Shown in pieces: positions 53,909 to 62,084 of a stretch of 64,000 bases of DNA (its first letter is position 1; every line of letters starts with the position of its first letter). Under the pieces are notes generated by a model. It had not been told where the DNA came from. It was given only the letters and a program-made list of their open reading frames with translations, and did not search any database. This stretch comes from Chitinophagales bacterium (lineage in GTDB: Bacteria; Bacteroidota; Bacteroidia; Chitinophagales; Chitinophagaceae), in contig JACJXQ010000008.1 in the NCBI GenBank assembly GCA_020636495.1, positions 1,364,001 through 1,428,000 of the forward strand, written 5' to 3'. The position numbers were made by a program, and so were the translations under genes.

Positions 53909-54709
53909 TTACAAATAAGCTGCCATTTGTTGTTGATAGTCTGCGGCGGCTTCGCCTGCTTTTTCTGCAAAGTCGGTTCCGTTGCTTACATATATTACTC
54001 CGCGCGATACATTGATCAGTATGCCCGCATCGTTGTTCATAGCGTTGCTGCAAACGGTAGCTACATCGCCACCTTGTGCGCCAACACCCGGCACCAGGAA
54101 GAAATGCTCAGGCAACAAACTGCGCACATGTTGCAGTTGTTCTTTTCTCGTAGCGCCTATCACGAACATTGTATTGTCAGGAGAACCCCAGCTCGCGACG
54201 GTCTTCAGCACTTTTTCATACACCAGTTCATTTCCACTTGGTTGCAGCTGAAAATCAGCACTGCCTTTATTAGAGGTGAGTCCCAGCACTATTGCCCAAT
54301 GACCGTCAAATTGCATGAAAGGTTTCACGCTGTCTTCGCCCATATAAGGCGCTACTGTAACACTATCAAAAGGATAGGTGTGGAAGAATGTTTTGGCGTA
54401 TTGCTCTGCCGTATTGCCAATGTCGCCGCGTTTAGCGTCAGCTATAGTAAATATATCTTTGGGAATATATGCCAATGTCTTTTGCATGCTCTCCCAACCC
54501 TTTATGCCCTGCGCTTCGTAAAAAGCGGTATTCAACTTATAGGCGACAGTATAGTCTTTTGTCGCATCTATTATAGCCTTGTTGAAGGCAAATGCCGGGT
54601 CGGGCTCAGACACCAGGTGTTGTGGTATCTTCGTCAGGTCGGTATCCAACCCGACACATAATACTGATTTCTTATCCCTGATTGTTTGTATTAAAGCAGC
54701 TCTGTTCAT
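53909..54709 (-). CDS. pyrF: Orotidine 5'-phosphate decarboxylase
   Basis: The 266-residue enzyme decarboxylates OMP to UMP, the last step of de novo UMP synthesis. The active-site motif DAKRGDIGNT with the catalytic Lys and two Asp is clear. The N-terminus CVGLDTDLTKIP and the length place it in the type 2 (long) PyrF group common in Bacteroidota and actinobacteria. The gene lies between the DUF77 and DUF2851 genes in one operon with a consensus promoter. Confidence 0.96.
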   Translation of the reverse strand: MNRAALIQTIRDKKSVLCVGLDTDLTKIPQHLVSEPDPAFAFNKAIIDATKDYTVAYKLNTAFYEAQGIKGWESMQKTLAYIPKDIFTIADAKRGDIGNTAEQYAKTFFHTYPFDSVTVAPYMGEDSVKPFMQFDGHWAIVLGLTSNKGSADFQLQPSGNELVYEKVLKTVASWGSPDNTMFVIGATRKEQLQHVRSLLPEHFFLVPGVGAQGGDVATVCSNAMNNDAGILINVSRGVIYVSNGTDFAEKAGEAAADYQQQMAAYL

Positions 54710-54728
54710 TGGTGCAAAAATAACCTGA

Positions 54729-55028
54729 TTATTGATACTTACCTGTTTTGTCTTCTATGGCCATGTCTTTTTCGTTGCTGCGGTGCAGTTTCATATTCAC
54801 CAGCAGGTTTTTGGCTCCGGCTGCATAACATGCTTCCTGCATATCGTTTACCAGTTGCATTACCGTTTCGTATGGGCCCTCAATAACAGTTTCAAAAGGG
54901 CATACTACATATTTCAGTCCAGACTGCTGCACTTTGGCAATGGCAGCATCTATCGTACTATATGCTTGTTCTTTATCCATATGCAGGGGCAGTATCTGTA
55001 TCGCGAGATTTACGTTGTAGCTCATCAT
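54729..55028 (-). CDS. Thiamine-binding protein family (DUF77/MTH1187-YkoF type)
   Basis: The 99-residue protein belongs to the MTH1187/YkoF family: NVNLAIQILPL at the start, a KYVVCPFETVIEG turn and AGAKNLLVNMKL. Family members form ferredoxin-like dimers and some bind thiamine; others are uncharacterised. Two ATGs (55028 and 55025) are possible. It starts the operon with pyrF and DUF2851, 17 nt after which pyrF begins on the same strand. Confidence 0.82.
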   Translation of the reverse strand: MMSYNVNLAIQILPLHMDKEQAYSTIDAAIAKVQQSGLKYVVCPFETVIEGPYETVMQLVNDMQEACYAAGAKNLLVNMKLHRSNEKDMAIEDKTGKYQ

Positions 55029-55044
55029 TTACATGTTTAGGCTG

Positions 55045-55075
55045 CAAATGTAGCTTGGATATGTCCGGTTACAAA
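55045..55075 (-). promoter_or_regulatory. Promoter of the DUF77-pyrF-DUF2851 operon
   Basis: On the minus strand TTTG (55072-55075), a 19-nt spacer and TACATTTG (55045-55052) match the consensus. The ATG lies 16 nt further on. Confidence 0.8.
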
Positions 55076-55130
55076 AAACTACCCATAAGCCCGTGTTAAG
55101 AAAACTTAAGCTTATATAGATAAATACTTT

Positions 55131-55161
55131 TTTGTAGCTACATCAATCATGGTTATTTTCG
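55131..55161 (+). promoter_or_regulatory. Promoter of the DUF2911 gene
   Basis: TTTG (55131-55134), a 19-nt spacer and TATTTTCG (55154-55161, one mismatch) fit the consensus. The start codon is 27 nt downstream. Confidence 0.6.
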
Positions 55162-55188
55162 CACATATCCATCAAAAAAGTACATATT

Positions 55189-56037
55189 ATGAAATACATC
55201 ACTCTTGCACTATTATTATTAACAGGCGTTGCAACTACATCATTTGCACAAGGCCTGAAATTACCTGCGCTTAGTCCTACAGCTAAGATCACGCAGGCAT
55301 TCTCTACTTCTGAAATTACCATTGATTACAGTCGTCCTTCTATGCGCGGCCGTAAAATATTCGGCGGGCTGGTAGCATATGGCGAGGTATGGCGTACCGG
55401 TGCCAACGCTGCTACAAAAGTTATGTTTGGTGAAGATGTAAATGTAGGTGGCGTAGATGTTAAGGCAGGTACGTACGCTTTATACACTGTACCTAATGTT
55501 AATGAATGGGAGGTTATCCTGAATAAAGGTGTCGGCAACTGGGGTACCGGCGGTTACACTACCGATGATGACGTGGCACGTTTCAAAGTGAAACCAACCA
55601 AATTCAACAATGCTGCGGAAACTTTCACTATTACAATAGATGATATCACTTTCAATAGCTGTGACATCACTTTGAAATGGGAGAACACTAAAGTGGTGAT
55701 ACCTGTTAAAGCGAACAACGCAGACCGTATTGCAAAAGACATTACTAAAGCAGTTGAAGAACCAAATATTCCTTACTACCAGGCAGCATCTTACTACAAC
55801 GAAACAGGCCAGAACCTGGACAAAGCACTGGAGTATGTGAACAAGGCTTTGGAAACACGCCAGGATGCATTCTGGATGTGGAACCTGAAAGCAAGGATCG
55901 CCCAGCAGTTAGGCAAAAAAGACATTGCTATCGAAGCTGCAAACAAAGCGATAGAAGTGTCAAAAGGAAGTGCTTACGAGGCAGAACAGAAACGCAACAA
56001 CGAGGCGATCATCAAAGCAATGTCTGCTAAAAAATAA
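55189..56037 (+). CDS. DUF2911 family protein with C-terminal TPR-like helices
   Basis: The 282-residue product has a signal peptide (to about residue 20, TSFAQ). The DUF2911 core follows with SRPSMRGRKIFGGLVAYGEVWRTGANAAT (landmarks SRPSMRGR and VWRTGANAAT), KAGTYALYTVP and NKGVGNWGTGGYT. The last ~80 residues are a TPR-like helical region (DKALEYVNKALETR). DUF2911 proteins are exported and of unknown function. It has its own promoter and a terminator after it. Confidence 0.88.
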   Translation: MKYITLALLLLTGVATTSFAQGLKLPALSPTAKITQAFSTSEITIDYSRPSMRGRKIFGGLVAYGEVWRTGANAATKVMFGEDVNVGGVDVKAGTYALYTVPNVNEWEVILNKGVGNWGTGGYTTDDDVARFKVKPTKFNNAAETFTITIDDITFNSCDITLKWENTKVVIPVKANNADRIAKDITKAVEEPNIPYYQAASYYNETGQNLDKALEYVNKALETRQDAFWMWNLKARIAQQLGKKDIAIEAANKAIEVSKGSAYEAEQKRNNEAIIKAMSAKK

Positions 56038-56061
56038 AACAATTCATAAGTATATATATTT

Positions 56062-56094
56062 ACACCCACAGCCACACACTGTGGGTGTCTTATT
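56062..56094 (+). terminator. Terminator of the DUF2911 gene
   Basis: A perfect 10-bp stem, ACACCCACAG at 56062-56071 with CTGTGGGTGT at 56079-56088, has a 7-nt loop and runs into CTTATTTT. Confidence 0.75.
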
Positions 56095-56105
56095 TTAAAC
56101 AGGTT

Positions 56106-58574
56106 ATGAAAAGATCAATATTCAGCATTTTATTATTGGCGTTACCCTTATTCACCTTAGCACAGCAGCTACGTCCTGCTACGTCGGCACAGATATATCA
56201 CGAGCTGAACCAGCTGAAAAGTTTAACAAACGTACTATACCTGGCGGCTCATCCTGATGATGAGAACACACGCATGTTGGCGTGGTTGGTTAACGACCAG
56301 CATATACCTACTGCATATCTCTCGCTTACACGCGGCGATGGCGGGCAGAATATCCTCGGTCCGCAGTTAGGCCCGGCGTTGGGTTTAATACGCACGCACG
56401 AGCTGTTGGAGGCTCGTAAGCTGGATGGCGGTGCCGGGCAGTATTTTACGCGCGCTGTAGATTTCGGTTTCTCAAAAACATCAGACGAGACATTCAAACA
56501 TTGGGACGAAGAAAGGTTGACCGGAGATGTGGTTTGGGTAATGAGGCAGTTTCGCCCCGATGTCATAATATGTCGTTTTCCGCCGGATGAAAGGGCCGGT
56601 CACGGACAGCACGCCGCCTCTGCTATAGTAGGGCATAAGGCGTTTAATGCTGCAGGTAGTGCAGATAGCTTTAAGGAGCAATTCAAATATGTAAAGCCAT
56701 GGCAACCCAAACGCATATTCTTTAACGCTTACCGGTTTGGCGATAGGAATACTACCAGTGAAGACCAGTTCAAACTGGATGTGGGACAGTATAACAGCCT
56801 GTTGGGTATGGGCTATGGAGAACTGGCAGGTATCAGCCGCAGCATCCACCGCAGCCAGGGGGCAGGTACCCGTAGTGTGCCGGGCGTGCAGACCGAATAC
56901 CTGGCACTGGTAGATGGTGAACCTGCAACTAACTCAATTTTCGACGGCATAGATATTACATGGGGACGTATTGGCCGAAAAGATATTGGGGAGAAAATAG
57001 AGAAGATCATCAAAGCTTATGATTTTACACATCCCGAAAAAAGCCTGCCTGCGCTGTTAGCATTGTACAAGGAGGTGAAAGACATTCCGGATAACGATTG
57101 GAAATACCGCAAGATGAAAGACCTGGAGGCAGTGATATTACATGCATCGGGTTTCATGGCTGAGATAGTAACAGACAAGCCTGAAGTGACAAGAGGAGAG
57201 ATGGTACCTTTTTCAATTAATGTTATCGCTCGTAGCAAAGATGTGAAAATAAAACTACTGGATATCAAATGCCTGGAAACGGATACCGTGTGTTATATGT
57301 TTTTGCCTTTTGATGAACTGGTAACCTTTAAGCGGAGTATAAGGATACCCGGTGATGCCTCATATACCGAGCCATATTGGTTATCACAACCACAAACACA
57401 AGATGCTTTCTACCCGATACCCGACCCCGCGCAATTGGGCATGCCTGAAACACCGAACGAACTGACAGCTACCACACGTGTCCAGGTGGGCGATGAAACT
57501 TTCCTGGTCGAAATTCCATTATCTTATAAAACAACCGACCCTACACATGGCGACGTTGTGGAGCAATTACGTGTTGTGCCTGAAATAACGTTAGATTTTA
57601 CTTCGGGTATGTACTTAATGGCTGATAACGGGGATATACAAACAACCGTACATATACATACAGAAAAAGATCTTAAAGGTGCTTCTCTGGTTGTGTCAAA
57701 TGCGGTGATAAGCGGTATGGTAAGAAATATTGATCTTGCTGCAGGCAAAGACACTACGATAACTGTTACTATTGCATCAGACCATACCAGTGGCAGGCCT
57801 GATGATAAAGAGGTTGAGTTGTATGCAAGTGTAATAGATGGCAAAAAAATGTACGACAAACAACAACACACTAACAAATACGAACACTTGCCAACTTTGC
57901 AATACTACACACAACCGCATGCAAAAGTATTGATGAAAGCATGGGAATGTAAGGCGAAGAACATTGCCTATATAGAGGGTGTAGGCGATGATGTGAGTGA
58001 GATACTCAGGTTTGCCGGTATGAAGGTTGATGTGTTGAAGAATGAAGATATAACTGCAGCTAATCTTGCAAAATATGACGCAGTGCTGGTAGGTATTCGA
58101 GCCATAAATGTAAACGAACAAGCACCTGTCTGGATGCCCAAACTAATGAAGTATGTTGAAAATGGTGGTACACTGGTCATGCAGTACAATACCAACCACA
58201 GCCTGAATACCAAAGACATCGGCCCTTATCAGTTTTCGTTATCGCGCGACCGTGTAACGGAAGAGGATGCAGAAGTGACCATATTGAATAAAGAGGACAG
58301 GTTGCTGAACTATCCTAACAAGATAACTAAAGCAGACTTTGACAACTGGGTACAGGAACGTGGATTGTATTTCGCAGATAAGTGGGATGAGCACTACAAA
58401 CCATTGTTCAGTATGCATGATGCCGGCGAGGAACCGTCTAAGGGAAGTACTTTATATACTAAATATGGCAAAGGTTATTACATATACACACCGTTGTCAT
58501 TTTTCAGGCAGTTGCCTGCAGGTAATGTGGGTGCTATTAAATTATTGTGCAATTTTTTGTCGGCGGGTAAGTAG
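56106..58574 (+). CDS. PIG-L family deacetylase with beta-sandwich and GATase-like domains
   Basis: The 822-residue exported protein (signal peptide to about residue 20, TLAQQ) starts with a PIG-L/LmbE zinc deacetylase domain: LAAHPDDENTR (first metal His-Asp) and GHGQHAAS (third metal His). A middle beta-sandwich region covers ~330-620. The C-terminal ~200 residues form a flavodoxin/GATase-1-like fold (IAYIEGVGDDVSEIL and NGGTLVMQYNTN). PIG-L enzymes remove acetyl groups from N-acetylglucosamine-type substrates, so this looks like a periplasmic or surface sugar-processing enzyme. A small membrane peptide and an SSS symporter follow directly. The ATG at 56106 was preferred over 56085, which lies in the terminator. 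Confidence 0.88.
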   Translation: MKRSIFSILLLALPLFTLAQQLRPATSAQIYHELNQLKSLTNVLYLAAHPDDENTRMLAWLVNDQHIPTAYLSLTRGDGGQNILGPQLGPALGLIRTHELLEARKLDGGAGQYFTRAVDFGFSKTSDETFKHWDEERLTGDVVWVMRQFRPDVIICRFPPDERAGHGQHAASAIVGHKAFNAAGSADSFKEQFKYVKPWQPKRIFFNAYRFGDRNTTSEDQFKLDVGQYNSLLGMGYGELAGISRSIHRSQGAGTRSVPGVQTEYLALVDGEPATNSIFDGIDITWGRIGRKDIGEKIEKIIKAYDFTHPEKSLPALLALYKEVKDIPDNDWKYRKMKDLEAVILHASGFMAEIVTDKPEVTRGEMVPFSINVIARSKDVKIKLLDIKCLETDTVCYMFLPFDELVTFKRSIRIPGDASYTEPYWLSQPQTQDAFYPIPDPAQLGMPETPNELTATTRVQVGDETFLVEIPLSYKTTDPTHGDVVEQLRVVPEITLDFTSGMYLMADNGDIQTTVHIHTEKDLKGASLVVSNAVISGMVRNIDLAAGKDTTITVTIASDHTSGRPDDKEVELYASVIDGKKMYDKQQHTNKYEHLPTLQYYTQPHAKVLMKAWECKAKNIAYIEGVGDDVSEILRFAGMKVDVLKNEDITAANLAKYDAVLVGIRAINVNEQAPVWMPKLMKYVENGGTLVMQYNTNHSLNTKDIGPYQFSLSRDRVTEEDAEVTILNKEDRLLNYPNKITKADFDNWVQERGLYFADKWDEHYKPLFSMHDAGEEPSKGSTLYTKYGKGYYIYTPLSFFRQLPAGNVGAIKLLCNFLSAGK

Positions 58575-58599
58575 ATTTACTAAACACAGATAATATCTG

Positions 58600-58707
58600 A
58601 TGAATACAGAACCTGTACAAAACTGGAACAAATGGTACATAGCTGTGCTGGCAGTATTGCTGGTGCAGATAGTTCTGTATTATTGGTTCACGCAACACTG
58701 GGCATGA
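58600..58707 (+). CDS. 35-residue single-pass membrane peptide coupled to the symporter
   Basis: This ORF encodes 35 residues: a polar N-terminus (MNTEPVQNWNKWYI), one hydrophobic helix (AVLAVLLVQIVLYYWF) and TQHWA at the end. Its TGA overlaps the ATG of the downstream SSS symporter gene by 4 nt (ATGA, 58704-58707), the sign of translational coupling. It lies 25 nt after the PIG-L stop. Small peptides coupled to transporters of this superfamily are known (for example the YhdT/PanF and DUF4212 arrangements), so a subunit or stabiliser role is plausible but inferred. It is too short to be recognised by similarity. Confidence 0.6.
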   Translation: MNTEPVQNWNKWYIAVLAVLLVQIVLYYWFTQHWA

Positions 58708-60374
58708 GTATAATTGACTGGATAGTATTGTTGGCGACACTTTCAGGCATCATATTATATGGTGTTTATAAAAGTCGTAACCTGCATGGTTCAGCTTCAT
58801 ACCTGCTGGCCGATAAGAATATGCCCTGGTATATTGTATTGTTGGGTATCATGGCCACACAAGCCAGTGCTATTACATTTATTTCGGCACCGGGGCAGGC
58901 ATATACCGATGGTATGCGCTTTGTGCAATATTACTTCGGCCTGCCCATAGCTATGATCGTTATCAGTGTCAGCTTCATACCTATCTTTCGCAAACTGAAT
59001 GTGTACACCGCCTATCAATACCTGGAAAACCGTTTCGATCAACGTACACGTGTGCTCACTTCAGTATTGTTCCTGTTGTCTCGCGTGTTGTCTACAGGTA
59101 TCAGTATATATGCGCCGTCTATTATCCTGTCCTCCATCATGGGGTGGAACATATACCTGACCAATACGATCATGGGCGGGTTATTGCTGGTTTATACTTA
59201 TAGTGGTGGTGCCAAAGCGGTAGCGCATACCCAGAAGCTGCAATTTCTTATTATTCTTACCTCTATGGCTATAGCCGGTTTTATGGTCGTTCAGCAATTG
59301 CCGGATGGTTTAAGTATGAGTGATGCATTGTATGTGGCGGGCAAGTCCGGAAAGTTGAACGTAATTACTACAGACTTTAGCTGGGATGATAAATACAATA
59401 TCTGGAGTGGTATCATAGGAGGGTTCTTTCTTGCGCTGTCATATTTTGGTACAGACCAGAGCCAGGTGGGGCGGTATATATCGGGCAAGAACCTCAGGGA
59501 GAGCCGTATGGGGTTGCTCATGAATGGTATGGTCAAAATTCCCATGCAGTTTTCTATCTTGCTGATAGGCGCTTTATTGTTTGCCTTTTATAGTTTCCAG
59601 TATGCACCGGTTTACTTCAATCAGCAGGCCTATGGCAAACTGAAAGAGAAAGACCCGCAGGCTGTTGAACGCATTGAAACGGAATACACTAAACTGCGCT
59701 CTACATACGAACAACAGGCAAAGGCCATTGCCGCCAACAGGAATAATAACGAAACGCTTGTGGCAGACTTTAAAGCGACACAACAACAAATAACCGTTTT
59801 ACGTGATTCCGTTCGCGAGCATATCAATCGCGCTGCCCCCGCTTCCGATAATGGAGATACCAATTATATCTTCCTGTATTTTGTGAAACACAACTTGCCC
59901 AAAGGGCTTATTGGTTTATTGTTCGCTATCATATTCCTGGCGTCATGGGGGTCAATATCCGCCGCGCTTAATTCGCTGGCATCATCATCTATGATGGATA
60001 TACAGCTGCTGAATAACAAGCAGGAACTCTCAGAAGCGCAACAGGTCCGTTTGGGCAGGCTGCACACCCTTTTCTGGGGGCTGTTCAGCATCGGGGTGGC
60101 AATGTTCGCTACGCAAATGGGCTCGCTTATCGAAGCTGTGAATGTACTTGGCTCCTTGTTCTACGGTACCATTCTTGGCATCTTCCTCGTGGCTTTTTAT
60201 ATGAAAAGAATAGGAGGGAAGGCCGTATTCTATGCCGCAATAATAGCCGAGGTATTGGTTGTTATTATCTATGCTATGAACTGGGTCTCTTTCCTCTGGC
60301 TGAATGTGATAGGCGCGGCACTGGTCATGCTGATAGCTTTATTGATTCCCGGAAGAAACACTAAGCTGTCTTAG
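58704..60374 (+). CDS. Sodium:solute symporter family protein
   Basis: The 556-residue protein has about 13 hydrophobic helices and the SSS pattern: KNMPWYIVLLGIMATQASAITFISAPGQAY (landmarks TQASAITFIS), AYQYLENRF, YFGTDQSQVGRY (the sodium-site region), and a late LASWGSISAALNSLASSSMMD segment. Between helices 8 and 9 lies a charged ~75-residue insert (about 310-385) rich in Glu, Lys and Gln that looks like a cytoplasmic or extracytoplasmic coiled coil. It likely carries a sugar or organic acid with sodium; the neighbouring PIG-L protein suggests an amino sugar, but that is inference. It overlaps the 35-residue membrane peptide by ATGA. Confidence 0.9.
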   Translation: MSIIDWIVLLATLSGIILYGVYKSRNLHGSASYLLADKNMPWYIVLLGIMATQASAITFISAPGQAYTDGMRFVQYYFGLPIAMIVISVSFIPIFRKLNVYTAYQYLENRFDQRTRVLTSVLFLLSRVLSTGISIYAPSIILSSIMGWNIYLTNTIMGGLLLVYTYSGGAKAVAHTQKLQFLIILTSMAIAGFMVVQQLPDGLSMSDALYVAGKSGKLNVITTDFSWDDKYNIWSGIIGGFFLALSYFGTDQSQVGRYISGKNLRESRMGLLMNGMVKIPMQFSILLIGALLFAFYSFQYAPVYFNQQAYGKLKEKDPQAVERIETEYTKLRSTYEQQAKAIAANRNNNETLVADFKATQQQITVLRDSVREHINRAAPASDNGDTNYIFLYFVKHNLPKGLIGLLFAIIFLASWGSISAALNSLASSSMMDIQLLNNKQELSEAQQVRLGRLHTLFWGLFSIGVAMFATQMGSLIEAVNVLGSLFYGTILGIFLVAFYMKRIGGKAVFYAAIIAEVLVVIIYAMNWVSFLWLNVIGAALVMLIALLIPGRNTKLS

Positions 60375-60377
60375 GTA

Positions 60378-60914
60378 CTACTCAGGGAAATACTCACAAC
60401 TCACCCTGTTGAACTTATAGCTGTATTCTCCGTCTTCAGGGATGTAGGGTTGCCCGTCTTTACTCACAGCTGTTGGCTTTTGTAGTAAGGCATTTTTCGT
60501 CATTTTGAATGACACAGGTATTTTATAAAACTGCTTGTCTTTTATAAACGTCCAGTCAGCAGTAATAATACCATCTTTGATGGTTCCGTTAAGGTCTCCC
60601 TGTGCGGGTGGCTCGCCAAAGGTGAGGTATTTTAATATACCGGTCACCTTATCTCCCTGCTGTATGATACGTACTGCATTAATATTCCTGTTTTCATCTC
60701 CTTCCGTCAGTACGTAACACAAAGTGTCAGGAGCGGGCATTGTTTTTTCTTCTTTTGCAGCTTCCTCAAATATCGCATCGGCGAGGGTGTCTTTGGGCTC
60801 GGCAACCGCTTCGGTTACTTCGGTATTAGTTTCAGTGTCTTTGGAATGATTCTCCTCGCCCGCATTGCATGAGGTAAACATCAGTATAGCCGGTATCAAA
60901 AGAAAGTGCTTCAT
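60378..60914 (-). CDS. Lipoprotein, function unknown
   Basis: The 178-residue product has a lipobox MFTSC (Cys16) and then an acidic linker (EENHSKDTETNTEV). The rest is a compact beta-rich domain with YVLTEGDENRNINAVRI, GILKYLTFGEPPAQG and a C-terminal VSCEYFPE. This pattern (a KDG..GTxxY..GE-like core) recurs in Bacteroidota lipoproteins of unknown role. The start at 60912-60914 gives the lipobox; the open frame extends further upstream to 61088 but without a signal. It ends 3 nt from the convergent symporter gene. Confidence 0.7.
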   Translation of the reverse strand: MKHFLLIPAILMFTSCNAGEENHSKDTETNTEVTEAVAEPKDTLADAIFEEAAKEEKTMPAPDTLCYVLTEGDENRNINAVRIIQQGDKVTGILKYLTFGEPPAQGDLNGTIKDGIITADWTFIKDKQFYKIPVSFKMTKNALLQKPTAVSKDGQPYIPEDGEYSYKFNRVSCEYFPE

Positions 60915-61029
60915 GATGCTAAAATAAGTATTTGCACAGACATTTGGCCCGGCCGCAAATTTCTGCAACTTAAGGTTAATATCCTGCATGCTGATTATTC
61001 GTTGAGATTTGCTATTTTGACAATGTATC

Positions 61030-62031
61030 ATGGCATTAAGTATTTTCTGGTTTTCGGTATGTGTGCTGGCAATATTATACGCGGGCACAAAACTTTCTTA
61101 TTACGGCGATAAGCTGGCCGACATTATGGGCTGGGGCAAAATGTGGATGGGTATGATACTCATGGCCGGGGTCACTTCATTGCCGGAGTTGGTTACCGGT
61201 GTCAGCTCTATACAACTGGTCGACTCGCCGAACCTTGCCGTAGGTAACGTGATAGGTAGCTGCGCTTTCAATATACTGATACTCTCCCTGCTGGATGTCT
61301 CATTTCCCAAACAACCACCCATAACATATGTAGCACAAACAGGCCATGTGATAGCTGCTGCGTTCGGAGTAGTGTTGTTGTGCGTGGTGTCTTTTTCTAT
61401 CATACAGCCGGGTTTGTTCGGGCATATAGGCTGGGTTGGTGGTGATAGTTTAGTTTTCATATTCATTTACTTTTTTGCCATCAGGGCGGTGTATAATTAC
61501 GAGAAACGTCCGAAGAAAGATGAGGCGGTTGCTACGGCTTCTGAAGAGGTGGTGAACTACAGCAAAACCTTCATCATCAGCCGCTACCTGTTCTTTGCGC
61601 TGGTGGTAGTGGTGGCGGCCATTTTCCTGCCATACTATGGCGACGATGTAGCTAAATACGCCGGTATAAGCGAAGGCTTTTTCGGTACCGTGTTCCTTGC
61701 GTTCTCTACCTCTCTGCCCGAGATAGTAGTGAGCGTGATGGCCGTGCGCCAGCGCTCTATTGATATGGCGGTAGGCAATGTCCTGGGTAGTAATGTGTTC
61801 AACATTTTTGTACTGGCCATAAATGATATAGTATATACCAAAGGCCCGCTGATGGAACATATAGAACCCACATTGATGATACCCGCCCTGGGCAGCATAC
61901 TCATTACTACCATTGGTATCATAGGGCTGGTGTACAAAAGCAAGTTCAAGTGGGTGATGGCTGTGGATTCGTTTTTCATACTGGTGGTTTATATACTCAT
62001 GATGCGGGTGATGTTGCTATCTGGTGGATGA
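61030..62031 (+). CDS. Calcium/sodium antiporter family protein
   Basis: The 333-residue membrane protein has the two alpha repeats of CaCA exchangers: GVTSLPELVTGVSS with NLAVGNVIGSCAFN in the first half, and STSLPEIVVSVMAV with DMAVGNVLGSNVFN in the second. Each half has about five helices. The acidic residues in the repeats bind Ca2+ and Na+. It probably exports calcium in exchange for sodium or protons. The ATG at 61030 fits the family; an earlier ATG at 61023 is out of frame. Confidence 0.93.
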   Translation: MALSIFWFSVCVLAILYAGTKLSYYGDKLADIMGWGKMWMGMILMAGVTSLPELVTGVSSIQLVDSPNLAVGNVIGSCAFNILILSLLDVSFPKQPPITYVAQTGHVIAAAFGVVLLCVVSFSIIQPGLFGHIGWVGGDSLVFIFIYFFAIRAVYNYEKRPKKDEAVATASEEVVNYSKTFIISRYLFFALVVVVAAIFLPYYGDDVAKYAGISEGFFGTVFLAFSTSLPEIVVSVMAVRQRSIDMAVGNVLGSNVFNIFVLAINDIVYTKGPLMEHIEPTLMIPALGSILITTIGIIGLVYKSKFKWVMAVDSFFILVVYILMMRVMLLSGG

Positions 62032-62084
62032 TGTTTTAGATATTGGATAATAGTTTTTTGTTTTCACTTTTGACTTTTTACTTA

